Below are positions 1-11,262 of a stretch of 64,000 nt of DNA, one piece after another. The position numbers and the translations under genes are program-made. Source of the stretch: Mycolicibacterium sp. P1-5 (GTDB lineage Bacteria; Actinomycetota; Actinomycetes; Mycobacteriales; Mycobacteriaceae); NCBI RefSeq assembly GCF_008329565.1, contig NZ_NPKT01000001.1, positions 124,001 to 188,000 of the forward strand, read 5' to 3'. The notes below the pieces were generated by a model. The model was not told the DNA's origin. It did not search any database and saw nothing but the letters and a program-made list of their open reading frames with translations. Within the stretch, counting starts at the first letter, position 1; each line of letters starts with the position of its first letter.

Positions 1-783
1 GCCGAGTTCGTGGGTAGTTGGCAGACCACCACGCCAGCGCCGGATCCTGCGACTGCATTGTTCCTGCTGCAGAACATGTTCGGGGTGTGGCCGGCCGACG
101 GGCAGATCACCGACGAGCTGCGCGCCCGCCTGCATGCCTACACCGAGAAGGCGATCCGGGAAGCCGGCTGGCATACCTCGTGGAACGACCCGGACACCGC
201 CTTCGAGGACGGAGTGCACGCCTGGCTCGACGCCATCCTGGACGGTCCGGTGGCCACCGAGATGACCGGCGTGGTGGTCCAACTCGAGCCGCACGCGCAC
301 AGCGACGCGCTCGGTCAAAAGCTGCTGGCGCTGACCGTCCCCGGCATCCCCGACGTCTATCAGGGCACCGAGCTGTGGGAAGACAGCCTCGTCGACCCCG
401 ACAACCGCAGGCCGGTCGACTACTCGGTACGCGGTGCTGAACTGGAACGCCTGTCACACAGCAAGATTCGGGTGGTCCGAGCGGCGCTGCACGCCCGCCG
501 AGATCACCCCGAAGCGTTCCTGTCCGGCGACTACCGCCCGGTGCTCGCCACCGGCGTTGCCGCTCCGCACATCGTGGCGTTCCAACGAGGGGTGGACGTG
601 CTGGTCGCGGTAACCCGCTGGACCGTCCACCTTCACCACGACGGCTGGGGTGACACGGTTCTGCCGCTGCCGGAGGGGGTGTGGACCGACCGGCTGACGG
701 GCGCGCGCTGGACGGGTCCGATACCGGCCGGTGACCTGTTCGCCGAGCTGCCCGTCGTTCTGCTGGAGAAATCAGATGCCTGA
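1..783 (+). CDS. treY: Maltooligosyl trehalose synthase, C-terminal part (5' end outside window)
   Basis: The reading frame is open from the first base, so this is the end of a longer gene. TreY converts the reducing-end linkage of maltooligosaccharides into a trehalose linkage, in the cytoplasm, as the first step of the TreY-TreZ route from glycogen to trehalose. The roughly 260 visible residues carry the family signature GIPDVYQGTELW followed by DPDNRRPVDY, then the C-terminal beta domain. The stop overlaps the start of treZ by 8 bases, so the two are translationally coupled. The GTG at 10 is not a real start because the frame continues upstream of it. Confidence 0.93.
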   Translation, partial: AEFVGSWQTTTPAPDPATALFLLQNMFGVWPADGQITDELRARLHAYTEKAIREAGWHTSWNDPDTAFEDGVHAWLDAILDGPVATEMTGVVVQLEPHAHSDALGQKLLALTVPGIPDVYQGTELWEDSLVDPDNRRPVDYSVRGAELERLSHSKIRVVRAALHARRDHPEAFLSGDYRPVLATGVAAPHIVAFQRGVDVLVAVTRWTVHLHHDGWGDTVLPLPEGVWTDRLTGARWTGPIPAGDLFAELPVVLLEKSDA

Positions 784-2509
784 ATTCGCGGTGTGGGCGC
801 CGTTGCCACTGCTCGTGCGCGTCGACGTCGACGGGCAGCTCCACGACATGACCGCCGATGACGATGGCTGGTGGCGCGCGGAAGTCGACGGCGCTCCCGA
901 CGCCCGGTACGGCTTCGTGCTGGACGATGATCCGGCCGTGTTGCCCGATCCGCGGTCCGCACGCCAGCCTGACGGCGTGCACGAACGGTCTCAGCTCTGG
1001 GACGCCTCGGCGGCCCAATGGTCGGACTCGCAGTGGGCGGGCCGCTCCATCGAGGGTGCGGTGATCTACGAGCTGCACACCGGCACGTTTACGGCGGAGG
1101 GCACCTTCGACGCCGCGATCGAGAAACTGGACCACCTGGTGGACCTCGGTGTCGACTTCGTCCAGCTGATGCCCGTCAACGCCTTCAACGGCGATCACGG
1201 CTGGGGGTACGACGGCGTGCTGTGGTACGCGGTGCACGAACCATACGGCGGCCCAGATGGTTTGGTGCGCCTGATCGATGCCGCGCATAACCGTGGTCTC
1301 GGTGTGCTGATCGACGCGGTGTTCAACCACCTCGGCCCGTCGGGTAACTACCTGCCCAAGTTCGGGCCGTATCTGTCCTCGGTGAGCAACCCGTGGGGCG
1401 AGGGCATCAACCTGGCCGGGCCCGACGCCGACGAGGTGCGCCGCTACATCATCGACTGCGCGCTGCGCTGGATGCGCGATTTCCACGCCGACGGGCTGCG
1501 GCTCGATGCGGTGCACGCGCTGGTCGACAACACGGCGATCCACATCCTCGAGGAGATGGCCGCCGAAACCGATGCGCTATCAGCGATTCTGGGCCGGCCG
1601 CTGTCGCTGATCGCCGAGAGCGACCTCAACGACCCACGGCTGATCACCCCCCGCGACCGCGGCGGATACGGCTTGACCGCGCAGTGGGACGACGACATCC
1701 ATCACGCCATCCACTCCGCGGTGTCGGGCGAACAGCAGGGCTACTACGCCGATTTCGGCTCCATCTCGGCGCTGGCCTCCACCTTGCAGAACGGCTACTT
1801 CCACGCCGGCACCTATTCATCGTTCCGGCACCGCAGGCACGGCAGGCCGCTGGACAAGACGCTCATCCCGGCGACCCGGCTGACGGCCTACACATGCACG
1901 CACGACCAGGTCGGCAATCGCGCAACCGGTGACCGGCCGTCGCAGAACCTCGATTACGGTCAGCTCGCCATCAAGGCCGCACTCGCGGTGGGGTCGCCCT
2001 ATACCGCAATGCTTTTCATGGGTGAGGAGTGGGCGGCGTCCAGCCCGTTCCAGTTCTTCAGCTCGCACACCGAGCCAGAGCTGGCCAAGGCGACCGCCGA
2101 GGGTCGCAAGGCCGAATTCGCCGACCACGGCTGGGATGCCGACGATATCCCCGACCCGCAGGATCCGCAGACATTCCTCCGCTCGAAGCTGAAGTGGGAG
2201 GAGGTTCACGAAGGCAGGCATGCTGAGCTCCTGGCGTTCTATCGGAGGCTGATTGCGTTGCGGCGCGACGAGCCCGATATGGCCGACGCGTGGCTGCCAC
2301 ACCTGGTGATCGACTACGACGAGGACGAGCGCTGGATTGTGCTGCGACGCGGTCGGATTGCGATCGCCTGCAACCTCGGCGAGCAAATGGTGGACGTACC
2401 GGTCACCGGCGAGGTGTTGCTGCATTGGGGTGACCCCGCTGTTGGGCCGGCCGGTTCCGCCCTTCCCGGCCATTCCGTGCTGGTCGCGCTGACCGGGGCC
2501 GCCGGGTGA
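776..2509 (+). CDS. treZ: Maltooligosyltrehalose trehalohydrolase (TreZ)
   Basis: The protein has 577 residues, the normal family length. It hydrolyses the linkage next to the terminal trehalose of the TreY product, releasing free trehalose. An N-terminal early-set domain (MPEFAVWAPLP...) precedes a GH13 barrel containing DAVFNHLG, the nucleophile region DGLRLDAVHAL, the acid region LIAESDLND and the TCTHDQVGNR loop. ATG 776 was chosen because homology starts at MPEF; the open frame upstream lies inside treY. The family, pathway and coupling to treY are secure. No trehalose-specific regulatory site was seen. Confidence 0.95.
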   Translation: MPEFAVWAPLPLLVRVDVDGQLHDMTADDDGWWRAEVDGAPDARYGFVLDDDPAVLPDPRSARQPDGVHERSQLWDASAAQWSDSQWAGRSIEGAVIYELHTGTFTAEGTFDAAIEKLDHLVDLGVDFVQLMPVNAFNGDHGWGYDGVLWYAVHEPYGGPDGLVRLIDAAHNRGLGVLIDAVFNHLGPSGNYLPKFGPYLSSVSNPWGEGINLAGPDADEVRRYIIDCALRWMRDFHADGLRLDAVHALVDNTAIHILEEMAAETDALSAILGRPLSLIAESDLNDPRLITPRDRGGYGLTAQWDDDIHHAIHSAVSGEQQGYYADFGSISALASTLQNGYFHAGTYSSFRHRRHGRPLDKTLIPATRLTAYTCTHDQVGNRATGDRPSQNLDYGQLAIKAALAVGSPYTAMLFMGEEWAASSPFQFFSSHTEPELAKATAEGRKAEFADHGWDADDIPDPQDPQTFLRSKLKWEEVHEGRHAELLAFYRRLIALRRDEPDMADAWLPHLVIDYDEDERWIVLRRGRIAIACNLGEQMVDVPVTGEVLLHWGDPAVGPAGSALPGHSVLVALTGAAG

Positions 2510-2511
2510 GC

Positions 2512-2529
2512 AACGTTTTGGCAAACGTT
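2512..2529. promoter_or_regulatory. Perfect inverted repeat between treZ and the FAAL-PKS gene
   Basis: AACGTTT-TGGC-AAACGTT is a perfect 7-4-7 dyad lying 2 bases after the treZ stop and 37 bases before the GTG of the synthase gene. The AT-rich arms suit a repressor operator better than an intrinsic terminator, and no T-run follows. A GGAGG at 2548-2552 is the likely ribosome site of the synthase, with a rather long 14-base spacing. The operator role is inference. Confidence 0.4.
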
Positions 2530-2566
2530 CAGGTCGAGTCGACATCCGGAGGTATCGTCATCCGCT

Positions 2567-5500
2567 GTGGACGAGTCGTCCCTCCCGGGGGTGTTACGTG
2601 AGCGTGCCCGCACGCAGCCAGATGAGCCAGCGTTTACGTATGTCGATTACGAGCTGGATCCCGCAGGGGTCGCCGAGACCCTGACCTGGGCGCGGCTCTA
2701 CCGCCAGACGTCGAACGTCGCGCGGGAGCTGAAAGCTTGTGGCTCAACCGGCGACCGGGCGGTGATACTTGCGCCCCAGGGAATCGCGTACCTTCTTGGT
2801 TTTCTGGGCGCTTTGCAGGCCGGCCAGATCGCGGTTCCACTGCCGCTTCCGATGCCCGGCTCCGGGGATGAGCGGGTGAGTTCGGTACTACTCGACGCGT
2901 TGCCAGCTACCATCCTCACCACATCCGCGGTCGCAGGCGACATCGCCCAGTACATCAGGCCCAAGCCTGGCGGGGACGCGATAGCGGTCGTCGAGGTCGA
3001 TCTGGTGGATCTCGACTCCGAGACCGGGGCCGCCACTGACGCCAGCGGCCTGCCGAGTACCGCACACCTGCAGTACACCTCAGGTTCGACCCGCACACCA
3101 GCGGGAGTTATGGTCTCGCACAAGAATATTCAAGTAAATTGCGAGCAGCTGAGGGCCGCCTACTACGAGGATGGCGTGGCTCCGCCGGACAGCACTGTGG
3201 TGTCGTGGCTGCCGTTCTTCCACGACATGGGCTTGATCTTGAATATCGCCTTCCCGATCTTCCATGGAATGCGCAGCGTATTGACGAGCCCACCGGCGTT
3301 TCTGCAGCGACCGGCGCGGTGGATGCAGTTGTTGGCAAGCCACCCCCATGCGTTCTCGGCCGGGCCCAACATCGCTTTCGAACTGGCAGCGGCAAAGACC
3401 TCCGACCAAGACCTGTCGGGCCTCGACCTCGGCAGCGTTCGCAACATCCTCAACGGCGCTGAACGGGTGAACCCTTCGACGTTGCGGCGTTTCGCTGAGC
3501 GTTTCGCGCGCTTCAACCTGCGACCCGAGGCACTGCGACCCTCCTATGGGCTCGCCGAAGGCACCCTCTATGTGGCCACCCGCGCGACGGGCGAACCACC
3601 GCAGACGCAGTACTTCGAATCGGAGCGACTGACTGCAGGCGAAGCCAAGCGATGTGCCGGTGGCCAGGGTACGGCGTTGGTCAGTTACGGCCTGCCGACG
3701 TCGCCGATGGTGCGGATCGTCGATCCCGAGGCCCGTGTCGAATGTCCCGAGGGAACTGTCGGCGAGATCTGGACGCGCGGCGACAACGTGTGTGAGGGGT
3801 ACTGGCAGAAGCCCGAAGAAACTGAACGCACCTTCGGCGCCGAGCTTGTCGATCCGTCTGACGGCACGCCCGGGTCGCCGTGGCTGAGGACCGGCGATCT
3901 GGGCTTCTTCTCCGCCGGCGAACTGTTCATCGTCGGCAGGATCAAGGATCTGCTGATCGTCTACGGACGCAATTACGCGCCCGACGATATCGAGGCCACA
4001 ATCCAGGAGATCACCGCGGGCCGTGTCGTCGCGGGAGCCGTTCCCGACGACGACGGTGTCGAAAAGCTGGTCACCATAGTCGAATTCAAGGCCGGTGGCG
4101 ATCCCGCGGAGGCCGCGCAGCGAGTAACCGACGTCAAGCGCAAGATCGCCGCGGCGGTGTCGAGAACCCATGAACTGGGGATCGCCGACCTCGTCATGGT
4201 GCCGCCCCATTCGATACCTCTGACCACCAGCGGCAAGGTCAGGCGGCGAGACTCCTTGAAGCTTTATCGCGGCGGCGAGTTCACCCGGCTCGACGAGCTG
4301 GTCCGAGCGCCGGTGCCGAGAGCGGCCGAGGGCATCGATGTCACCCCGGACGCGGGCTGGTCGCAACGCCTTCGCACTCTGCGTGCAGAGCAGCAGGACA
4401 TCCTCGTCGGACAGGTGAGCACCCAAGTCGCGACCGTGCTGGAGAATCTCACGGCGGACGAAGTCGATCCCGACTGCCCGTTCCGGGACATGGGATTCGA
4501 CTCGGTGAAGGCGACCGAGTTGCTCGATCGGCTCAGGACGGTCACCGGGTTGCCGTTGCCCCCCACACTCGCATTCGATCACCCCACCCCGAACGAGCTG
4601 GCCGCCCATCTCGGCAGGGTGATGGCCGGTTCGGCGGCGCCGACCGCCCCGGTCGGGTCGAGCGTGGACCCAGGCGAACCGATCGCGGTGGTGGGCATGG
4701 CGTGCCGGTTTCCCGGCGGCGTGGATTCACCCGCAGCGCTGTGGGACATGGTGGCCGGCGGGACCGAAGTGCTCGGCGACTTCCCCACCGACCGGGGCTG
4801 GAACCTGGCGGACTTGTTCGATCCGGATCCCGATGCGGTCGGCAAGACCTACACCCGGGTAGGAGGCTTCCTGCCGGAGGCGGGCGACTTCGATGCGGAG
4901 TTCTTCGGGATCTCCGCACGCGAGGCCCAGACCATGGATCCCCAGCAGCGGGTGCTCTTGGAAGTCTGCTGGGAGGCGTTGGAAAGCGCCCGCATCAACC
5001 CGGCCGGTCTGGCACGCTCGAGGACCGGTGTCTTCATCGGTGCGTGGTCGCAGACCTACGGAGCGGGTGGCTCCGATGGCGCGGAGGGATACGGCCTGAC
5101 CGGTACTTCCTCCAGCGTGGCCTCCGGGCGCATCTCGTACGCGCTGGGTCTGCAGGGCCCCGCGGTGACCATCGATACGGCGTGCTCGTCGTCGCTGGTC
5201 GCTACCCACCTGGCGTGCCAGTCGTTGCGCAACGGCGAATCGACGCTCGCTCTGGCCGGCGGTGTCACGGTGATGGCCACACCATCGGTGTTCACCGAGT
5301 TCGCCCGGCAGCGTGGGCTCGCCGCCGATGGGCGCTGTAAAGCGTTCTCCGCCAATGCCGATGGCACCGGCTGGGGTGAGGGTGCTGCTCTGCTGGTGCT
5401 GGAACGACTCAGCGATGCCGAGCGCAACAATCACCCGGTACTGGCTGTGGTCAAGGGTTCGGCGATCAACCAGGATGGCGCCTCCAACGGCTTGACCGCC

Positions 5501-8500
5501 CCCAATGGCAGCGCTCAGCAACTGGTCATCACCGAGGCCGCAGCCAACGCCGGTGTCGGGCTCGATCAGGTCGATGCCGTCGAGGCGCACGGCACCGGCA
5601 CCAGTCTGGGCGACCCGATCGAGGCCGGCGCGCTGATCGCCACCTACGGCGCGAACCGCGCGCCGGAACACCCGCTGTGGCTCGGGTCGATCAAGTCGAA
5701 CATCGGCCATACCCAGGCTGCGGCTGGTGCGGCCGGGATCATCAAGATGATCGAGGCGCTCAAGCACGACTGCCTGCCACCTACCCTGCACGTCGATCGC
5801 CCCAGCCCGCATGTCGATTGGTCGGCAGGCACGGTTCGGCTGCTCACCAGCGCGGTGCCGTGGCCGCACTCCGATCACCCGCGCACCGCGGCGGTGTCCT
5901 CGTTCGGGATCAGTGGCACCAACGCCCATGTGATCCTGCAGCAGCCTCCCGCCGCCGAAACCGGCGCGCAGCCGGAGCAACCGGCCGATGCCGACGCCGA
6001 TCTCGGGGTACGGCTGTGGCCGGTGTCGGCGCGCAGCTCGTCGGCGTTGAGCGCGCAGGCCGACCGGCTACACCGCCAGCTGGCGGCCGATCCCGACGTT
6101 GGCCCGAGCGATGTGGCCTACAGCCTGGGCGCCACCCGCGCCCATCACGCTCACCGCGCCGTGATCACCGCCTCGACCACCACCGACCTGCTGGCGGCAT
6201 TGGACGCGCTGCGCACCGGCCAGCCACATCCGCAGGTGCTCGGGCCCCACCACCTTTCCCACCTCCGTGGGAAGACCATCTTCGTGTTGCCCGGCCAAGG
6301 TGCTCAGTACCCGGGCATGGGCCGCGACCTCTATGAGCACCACCGGGTGTTCGCGGCCACCGTCGACGCCTGTGACGAGGCGTTGCGCCCCTTCACCGAC
6401 TGGTCGGTGCGCGACGTGTTGCGTCAGGAGCCGTCAGCCCCCGCGCTGGACCGCGTCGAGGTCATCCAACCCGTCCTGTTCACGATGATGGTCGCCATGG
6501 CCGAGGTCCTGGCCGGTTACGGCATCGTTCCCGACGCTGTGATCGGCCACTCCCAGGGCGAGATCGCCGCGGCCTACATCGCCGGAGCACTGTCACTGCC
6601 CGAGGCCGCGAAGGTGGTGGCGCTGCGCAGCCGAGCCCTCAGCTCGTTGCGCGGTACCGGCGGCATGGCGTCGGTCCTGTTGCCCGCCGATCAGGTGACG
6701 CCGCTATTGGCACGGTGGCAACACGCCCTGAGCATCGCCGCGGTCAACGGGCCCTCCCACACCATTGTCAGCGGCGAGGCGGCAGCACTGGCAGAGTTCA
6801 CCGCCGCCTGTGAGCGCGACGGCGTGCATATCCGTTCCATCGCCGTCGATTACGCCTCGCATTCAGCCCAGGTCGAGCCGACTCGCCAGCACCTGCTTGC
6901 CGAACTGTCCGACCTCAAACCGGCGGCTTCGCACACACCGCTGTATTCGACGGTGGGAGAAGGTGTTTCGGCCGACGCCTTGAACACCACCACAATGGAC
7001 GCCGACTACTGGTACCGAAATTTGCGTGAGCCGGTGCGGTTTCACGACCGGGTGCTCGAACGGCTGGCCGCCGGTGTCTGCACGTTCGTCGAGCTGTCGC
7101 CGCATCCGGTGCTGGCCCCGGCGATCACCGATACCCTGGCTCAATTCGACGGGGCGAGCCAGTCGGCGGTGGTCATCACCCTGCACCGCGACCGGCCGGC
7201 TCAGGAAAGCTTGGCCACCGCGCTGGGACAGCTGCACAATCACGGCCACAGCCCGTCATGGTCGGCCCTCTACCCGCATGCCCACACCGTCGAGTTGCCC
7301 ACCTACGCCTTCCAGCACCGCCGCTACTGGCTGGCTTCGGCGCCGAGCGGAGACGCCGGGGGTTTCGGTCTCGACCGTGCCGATCACCCGTTGTTGGGCG
7401 CCGTCGCCGAACTGGCCGACCAGCACCAAGTCATGGTCACCTCCCGGCTATCCGCGACCACCCCACCGTGGCTGGCCGGCGATCAGCTCCTGGGCACCAC
7501 GATGCTGTCCGCGGCCGGCATCGTCGAAATGATGCTGCGCGCAGGAGAATTGAGCGACTGCCCGGTCATCGACGACCTTGTCATGCACACCGTCGTAACG
7601 CTGTCCGATGAAATGCCGACCGATATACAAATCATGGTGCAGCCGCTCGATGAGACTGGACGTCGGCCGTTCACCGTGCACGGACGCGCCCCCGGCGGTG
7701 AGTGGACGTTGCACGCCGGCGGCGCGCTGAGTCCCGATCAGAACTCAGCTCCTCCCCCGTCCACACCGACGCCGAACTTGACGGCCGTCGACCAGGACCG
7801 CTTCTACGACAGGCTTGCCCAACGGGGTCACCGCTACGGCGGCTTGTTCCGCTCGGTGCAGGCAATGGGTACCGAGCAGGAGGCACCGGACGTCATCCAC
7901 GCCGAAGTGGCGTTGCCCGCCGGGACCGACGTCGGCGGCTACGGAATCCATCCCGCGCTGCTCGATGCCGCCCTGCAGCCGCTGACCTTCCTCGTGGACT
8001 CCACCGGCGATGCCCCGCTGCAGATCCCCAACACCTTCTCCGGGGTCGCCCTATATGCCACCGCGGCCACCCAGCTGTACGTCCGGTTGGCCCGCACCGG
8101 CGAGGACACCTTCCAAGTGCATGCGACCGATTCCGCAGGCGCCCCGGTCATCACGATCGACGCACTGACCGTCGGCGGCGTCGACGAGCCCGCGACCACT
8201 GGCGATACGCGATCGGCCTCCGCGCCCCGACCCACCCGTATCCGGCCGCGGGCCGCCGCGGCGAGCTCTCGCACACTGGCCGCCGACCTGGCCGCCCAAA
8301 GCCCGGGACAGCGGCTGGGCACGCTCACCGACATGGTCACGTCCACCACTGCCGCGGTACTGGCCCATCCCGACCCGGCGGCCCTGGACGCCGACCGTCC
8401 GTTCAAGGACCTCGGCATGGACTCGCTGACCGCCCTGCAGCTACGCAACAGCCTCAACCAGCGCCTCGCCGTCACGCTGCCGGCGACCCTGACTCTCGAC

Positions 8501-9925
8501 CACCCGACCCCAGCGGCGGTGGCGAAATACCTGGCCCATCTCCTCACCACCGCCGCATCCGGCACAGACCCGAAAGCCGTTGAGCGGAAAGACAACACGC
8601 TCGCGTATCTCGATCAAGCGGCATTTGTGGCGTTGCGGGCGGTTCACCAGGCGCTGATTCAGGTCACCTGGATCTACGACCGCCCCATCGACGTCGAGGG
8701 CTTGCGCCGATTCCACCGCAATCTCGGACAAGGATTGTTGGGCCGCAGAATCGAACGATCACCGCTGCCGTTCGCCCGCGACCACTGGGTGTCGGCGTCG
8801 GCGGCCGACGAGGACATCGACTTCGCCACGACGGCGCGACCGCGCACCGACATCACCACCTGGGCCGACGAACGCGTGCGCCTGCCGATCGACCCGGAGT
8901 GGGGACCTGGCTGGCACCTCGGTGTGCTCCCACTGGATGACGGGGGCACCGCGGTGAGTCTGGTGGTCACCCACACGATGGTCGATGCAATCGGATTCCT
9001 CCAAGCACTACAAGACGCCGCGGAGGGACGAACGCTCGATCTGGGTTACCCCCCGCCGAGATCGCGCACACTCGGGCGGGCGGTACGGGAGGACCTCCGG
9101 CGTACCGTCAAGGATCTCCCGGACCTCGGGCACGCGGTGGCTTCAGTCGTCCGGCGGGCCCGGCGCGACCGCCACGAGCTGAAATCCTCGCCGAAAGCGG
9201 CTCCATCGCGACCTGCCGAGGGTGCGGATCCCGTGGTCGAGGTGCCTGCCCTGATCGCTTTCGTAGATCTTGCGGAATGGGATGCATGTGCGAAACGGCT
9301 TGGGGGCACCAGTAATTCGCTGGCGGCCGGAATCACGTCCCGGCTCGCGGTACGGGCGGGCCGGGTCAAGGACGACGGCACCGTCACCCTCCGATTCTCG
9401 GTATCGGTACGCACCGAAGGCGATTCCCGCGGAAATGCGCTCACGGCTGTCGACGTCACCGTCGACCCGGCGCACGCGACGACGAATCTGTCGGAGATGC
9501 AGACCGCGATCACCCAGGGCACTCTCACGGCGATGGAGGATCCCGACAACGACTGGCTTGCGCCGTTGCCGCTGGCGCCGCTGACACCGCTGTGGGCGAT
9601 CAGGAAATTGGCGGGGGTGGCCGCGGGCGGTTCAGCCCTTCCGGTCACGTGCTCCAATGTCGGTGAACTTTCGGCCTCGGCGAACCGGCCCGACGGCACG
9701 GACGCGGATTACGCCTACCTGCGAAACCTCGAACCGGACATGAAACTGAGCGTGTTGGAAGCCATGGGCGGGCAACTGTACTTGGCATCGGGGCGAAGTC
9801 CGGAGAAGGTCTTCATCAGGGTGAGCGGGTGGCTGCCCGGGCGCTCCAACACCCAGGACGACCTACGCGAGATCACCGCCGGCACCCTCGCGGAATTCGG
9901 CTTGACCGCCGAATTCGAGTACTGA
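2567..9925 (+). CDS. Hybrid FAAL-polyketide synthase with C-terminal condensation/wax-ester-synthase-like acyltransferase
   Basis: The protein has 2452 residues, from GTG 2567. Residues 1-590 are a fatty acyl-AMP ligase: core [13 protein letters not shown] at 170-182, then RTGDLGF and [13 protein letters not shown]1 follows with GFDS, Ser646. The KS spans about 704-1130 with Cys873, His1008 and His1048. The AT (GHSQG, Ser1329; YASH at 1429-1432) looks methylmalonyl-specific. A DH-like fold at about 1600-1880 has Asp1639 where the catalytic His belongs. ACP2 carries GMDS, Ser1953. No ketoreductase or enoylreductase is visible. Residues about 2015-2452 form an acyltransferase with THTMVDA (His2136), homologous to the proteins at 52229 and 53592. 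Inferred job: load a fatty acid, extend it once, and transfer the 2-methyl-3-oxoacyl chain to an alcohol or amine. It follows treZ by 57 bases and converges on ilvA. Product unknown. Confidence 0.93.
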   Translation: MDESSLPGVLRERARTQPDEPAFTYVDYELDPAGVAETLTWARLYRQTSNVARELKACGSTGDRAVILAPQGIAYLLGFLGALQAGQIAVPLPLPMPGSGDERVSSVLLDALPATILTTSAVAGDIAQYIRPKPGGDAIAVVEVDLVDLDSETGAATDASGLPSTAHLQYTSGSTRTPAGVMVSHKNIQVNCEQLRAAYYEDGVAPPDSTVVSWLPFFHDMGLILNIAFPIFHGMRSVLTSPPAFLQRPARWMQLLASHPHAFSAGPNIAFELAAAKTSDQDLSGLDLGSVRNILNGAERVNPSTLRRFAERFARFNLRPEALRPSYGLAEGTLYVATRATGEPPQTQYFESERLTAGEAKRCAGGQGTALVSYGLPTSPMVRIVDPEARVECPEGTVGEIWTRGDNVCEGYWQKPEETERTFGAELVDPSDGTPGSPWLRTGDLGFFSAGELFIVGRIKDLLIVYGRNYAPDDIEATIQEITAGRVVAGAVPDDDGVEKLVTIVEFKAGGDPAEAAQRVTDVKRKIAAAVSRTHELGIADLVMVPPHSIPLTTSGKVRRRDSLKLYRGGEFTRLDELVRAPVPRAAEGIDVTPDAGWSQRLRTLRAEQQDILVGQVSTQVATVLENLTADEVDPDCPFRDMGFDSVKATELLDRLRTVTGLPLPPTLAFDHPTPNELAAHLGRVMAGSAAPTAPVGSSVDPGEPIAVVGMACRFPGGVDSPAALWDMVAGGTEVLGDFPTDRGWNLADLFDPDPDAVGKTYTRVGGFLPEAGDFDAEFFGISAREAQTMDPQQRVLLEVCWEALESARINPAGLARSRTGVFIGAWSQTYGAGGSDGAEGYGLTGTSSSVASGRISYALGLQGPAVTIDTACSSSLVATHLACQSLRNGESTLALAGGVTVMATPSVFTEFARQRGLAADGRCKAFSANADGTGWGEGAALLVLERLSDAERNNHPVLAVVKGSAINQDGASNGLTAPNGSAQQLVITEAAANAGVGLDQVDAVEAHGTGTSLGDPIEAGALIATYGANRAPEHPLWLGSIKSNIGHTQAAAGAAGIIKMIEALKHDCLPPTLHVDRPSPHVDWSAGTVRLLTSAVPWPHSDHPRTAAVSSFGISGTNAHVILQQPPAAETGAQPEQPADADADLGVRLWPVSARSSSALSAQADRLHRQLAADPDVGPSDVAYSLGATRAHHAHRAVITASTTTDLLAALDALRTGQPHPQVLGPHHLSHLRGKTIFVLPGQGAQYPGMGRDLYEHHRVFAATVDACDEALRPFTDWSVRDVLRQEPSAPALDRVEVIQPVLFTMMVAMAEVLAGYGIVPDAVIGHSQGEIAAAYIAGALSLPEAAKVVALRSRALSSLRGTGGMASVLLPADQVTPLLARWQHALSIAAVNGPSHTIVSGEAAALAEFTAACERDGVHIRSIAVDYASHSAQVEPTRQHLLAELSDLKPAASHTPLYSTVGEGVSADALNTTTMDADYWYRNLREPVRFHDRVLERLAAGVCTFVELSPHPVLAPAITDTLAQFDGASQSAVVITLHRDRPAQESLATALGQLHNHGHSPSWSALYPHAHTVELPTYAFQHRRYWLASAPSGDAGGFGLDRADHPLLGAVAELADQHQVMVTSRLSATTPPWLAGDQLLGTTMLSAAGIVEMMLRAGELSDCPVIDDLVMHTVVTLSDEMPTDIQIMVQPLDETGRRPFTVHGRAPGGEWTLHAGGALSPDQNSAPPPSTPTPNLTAVDQDRFYDRLAQRGHRYGGLFRSVQAMGTEQEAPDVIHAEVALPAGTDVGGYGIHPALLDAALQPLTFLVDSTGDAPLQIPNTFSGVALYATAATQLYVRLARTGEDTFQVHATDSAGAPVITIDALTVGGVDEPATTGDTRSASAPRPTRIRPRAAAASSRTLAADLAAQSPGQRLGTLTDMVTSTTAAVLAHPDPAALDADRPFKDLGMDSLTALQLRNSLNQRLAVTLPATLTLDHPTPAAVAKYLAHLLTTAASGTDPKAVERKDNTLAYLDQAAFVALRAVHQALIQVTWIYDRPIDVEGLRRFHRNLGQGLLGRRIERSPLPFARDHWVSASAADEDIDFATTARPRTDITTWADERVRLPIDPEWGPGWHLGVLPLDDGGTAVSLVVTHTMVDAIGFLQALQDAAEGRTLDLGYPPPRSRTLGRAVREDLRRTVKDLPDLGHAVASVVRRARRDRHELKSSPKAAPSRPAEGADPVVEVPALIAFVDLAEWDACAKRLGGTSNSLAAGITSRLAVRAGRVKDDGTVTLRFSVSVRTEGDSRGNALTAVDVTVDPAHATTNLSEMQTAITQGTLTAMEDPDNDWLAPLPLAPLTPLWAIRKLAGVAAGGSALPVTCSNVGELSASANRPDGTDADYAYLRNLEPDMKLSVLEAMGGQLYLASGRSPEKVFIRVSGWLPGRSNTQDDLREITAGTLAEFGLTAEFEY

Positions 9926-9946
9926 GCAGCGATTCCGCAGCAACGG

Positions 9947-11233
9947 TTAGGTCAAATACCGGTAGGCCGGCGAGCCGGGTTCCAGCGCTTCGACGTGAAG
10001 ACCGGAGGTATCCATTCGGGCTCGCAACCCGTCGAGCCCGGCGGCCGAGCCGAGCTCGATACCCACCAGTGCCTCACCGGTCTCCCGGTTGTTTCGCTTG
10101 ACGTACTCGAACAGCGTGATGTCGTCTCCTGGACCGAGGATCTCGTCGAGGAACCGGCGCAGCGCGCCTGGCTCCTGTGGGAAGTCGACCAGGAAGTAGT
10201 GCTTGAGTCCCAGGTGGACCAACGACCGCTCGAGCACCTCGCCGTACCGTGAAACGTCATTGTTGCCGCCGGAGATCAGGCACACCACCGTCGACCCCGG
10301 TTCCACGTCGGCCTCCAACAGCCCGGCCACCGACAGCGCGCCGGCAGGCTCGGCGATGATGCCCTCGTTCTGGTACAGGTCGAGCATGGCTGTGCAGACC
10401 GCGCCCTCGTCGACCGTCGTCACCGAGACCATGTCGCCGGCCGCGGCCAGTGCCTGATACGGCAGCGCACCGATCTGCTTGACCGCGGCACCGTCGACGA
10501 ACTGGTCGACGTGCTCGAGCTCGACCGGGCCGCCGGCGGCCAGCGCCGCGATCATCGATGCCGCACCGGCCGGCTCAACACCGAGCACGGCGGTGTTGGC
10601 CGTCCGCTCGGCCAGGTACGTGGTGATGCCGGCGATGCAACCGCCGCCACCGACCGGGACGACCACCAGGTCCGGTTCGGCGTCGAGTTGGGAGAGTATC
10701 TCAACGGCAATCGTGCCCTGCCCGGCCATCGTGCGCAGATCGTCGAACGGCGGGACCAGCGTGGCCCCGGTACGGGCGACATCGTCGAGGGCCGCCTCTG
10801 CGGCAAGGTCATAGGTTGCGCCGCCGACGATCAGGTCGATGAACTCCCCGCCGTGGTAGCGGATGCGGTCGCGCTTCTGTTTCGGGGTCTTGGCCGGCAC
10901 GTAGACCCGACCGTGCACGCCCATCAGCCGACAGGCCAGTGCGAAGCCCTGCGCATGATTTCCGGCCGATGAGCACACCACTCCGGCGGCAATCTCGGCG
11001 TCGGAGAGCTGTTTGAGCAGGTTGTAGGCACCGCGCAGCTTGTAGGACCGCACGCTTTGCAGATCCTCGCGCTTGAAATAGACATCGGCACCGGTGGCCT
11101 GCGACAGCCGGTCGCTGTACTGCAGCGGACTCTGGCTGACCACGTCGGAAATTCGCTGGCCGGCCTCATCGATGTCGGCCGCTGAGAATGTCAGCGGCGT
11201 CCTTCGAGAATCTTGGCTCACGTCAGCGGACAC
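9947..11233 (-). CDS. ilvA: Biosynthetic threonine dehydratase (threonine ammonia-lyase)
   Basis: The protein has 428 residues, like mycobacterial IlvA. It is a PLP enzyme that deaminates threonine to 2-oxobutanoate, the first committed step to isoleucine. The lysine is in SVRSYKLRGAYN, the Ser/Asn loop in CSSAGNHAQGFA and the phosphate-binding glycine loop in VVPVGGGGCIAG. The last 90 residues (KHYFLVDFPQEPGALRRFL...) are a single ACT-like regulatory domain, consistent with feedback control by isoleucine. The start is GTG at 11233. It lies 29 bases after the chelatase gene on the same strand and converges with the synthase gene, 21 bases away. The treZ-ilvA junction is conserved in mycobacteria. 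Confidence 0.95.
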   Translation of the reverse strand: MSADVSQDSRRTPLTFSAADIDEAGQRISDVVSQSPLQYSDRLSQATGADVYFKREDLQSVRSYKLRGAYNLLKQLSDAEIAAGVVCSSAGNHAQGFALACRLMGVHGRVYVPAKTPKQKRDRIRYHGGEFIDLIVGGATYDLAAEAALDDVARTGATLVPPFDDLRTMAGQGTIAVEILSQLDAEPDLVVVPVGGGGCIAGITTYLAERTANTAVLGVEPAGAASMIAALAAGGPVELEHVDQFVDGAAVKQIGALPYQALAAAGDMVSVTTVDEGAVCTAMLDLYQNEGIIAEPAGALSVAGLLEADVEPGSTVVCLISGGNNDVSRYGEVLERSLVHLGLKHYFLVDFPQEPGALRRFLDEILGPGDDITLFEYVKRNNRETGEALVGIELGSAAGLDGLRARMDTSGLHVEALEPGSPAYRYLT

Positions 11234-11262
11234 CGATCAATGGTGCCACCGTGGGTGCCAAA

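Noticed and set aside
107..1543. 478-codon minus-strand frame across treY and treZ
   Set aside because: It is a composition shadow of two well-supported plus-strand genes; the translation is low-complexity and Arg/Pro rich.
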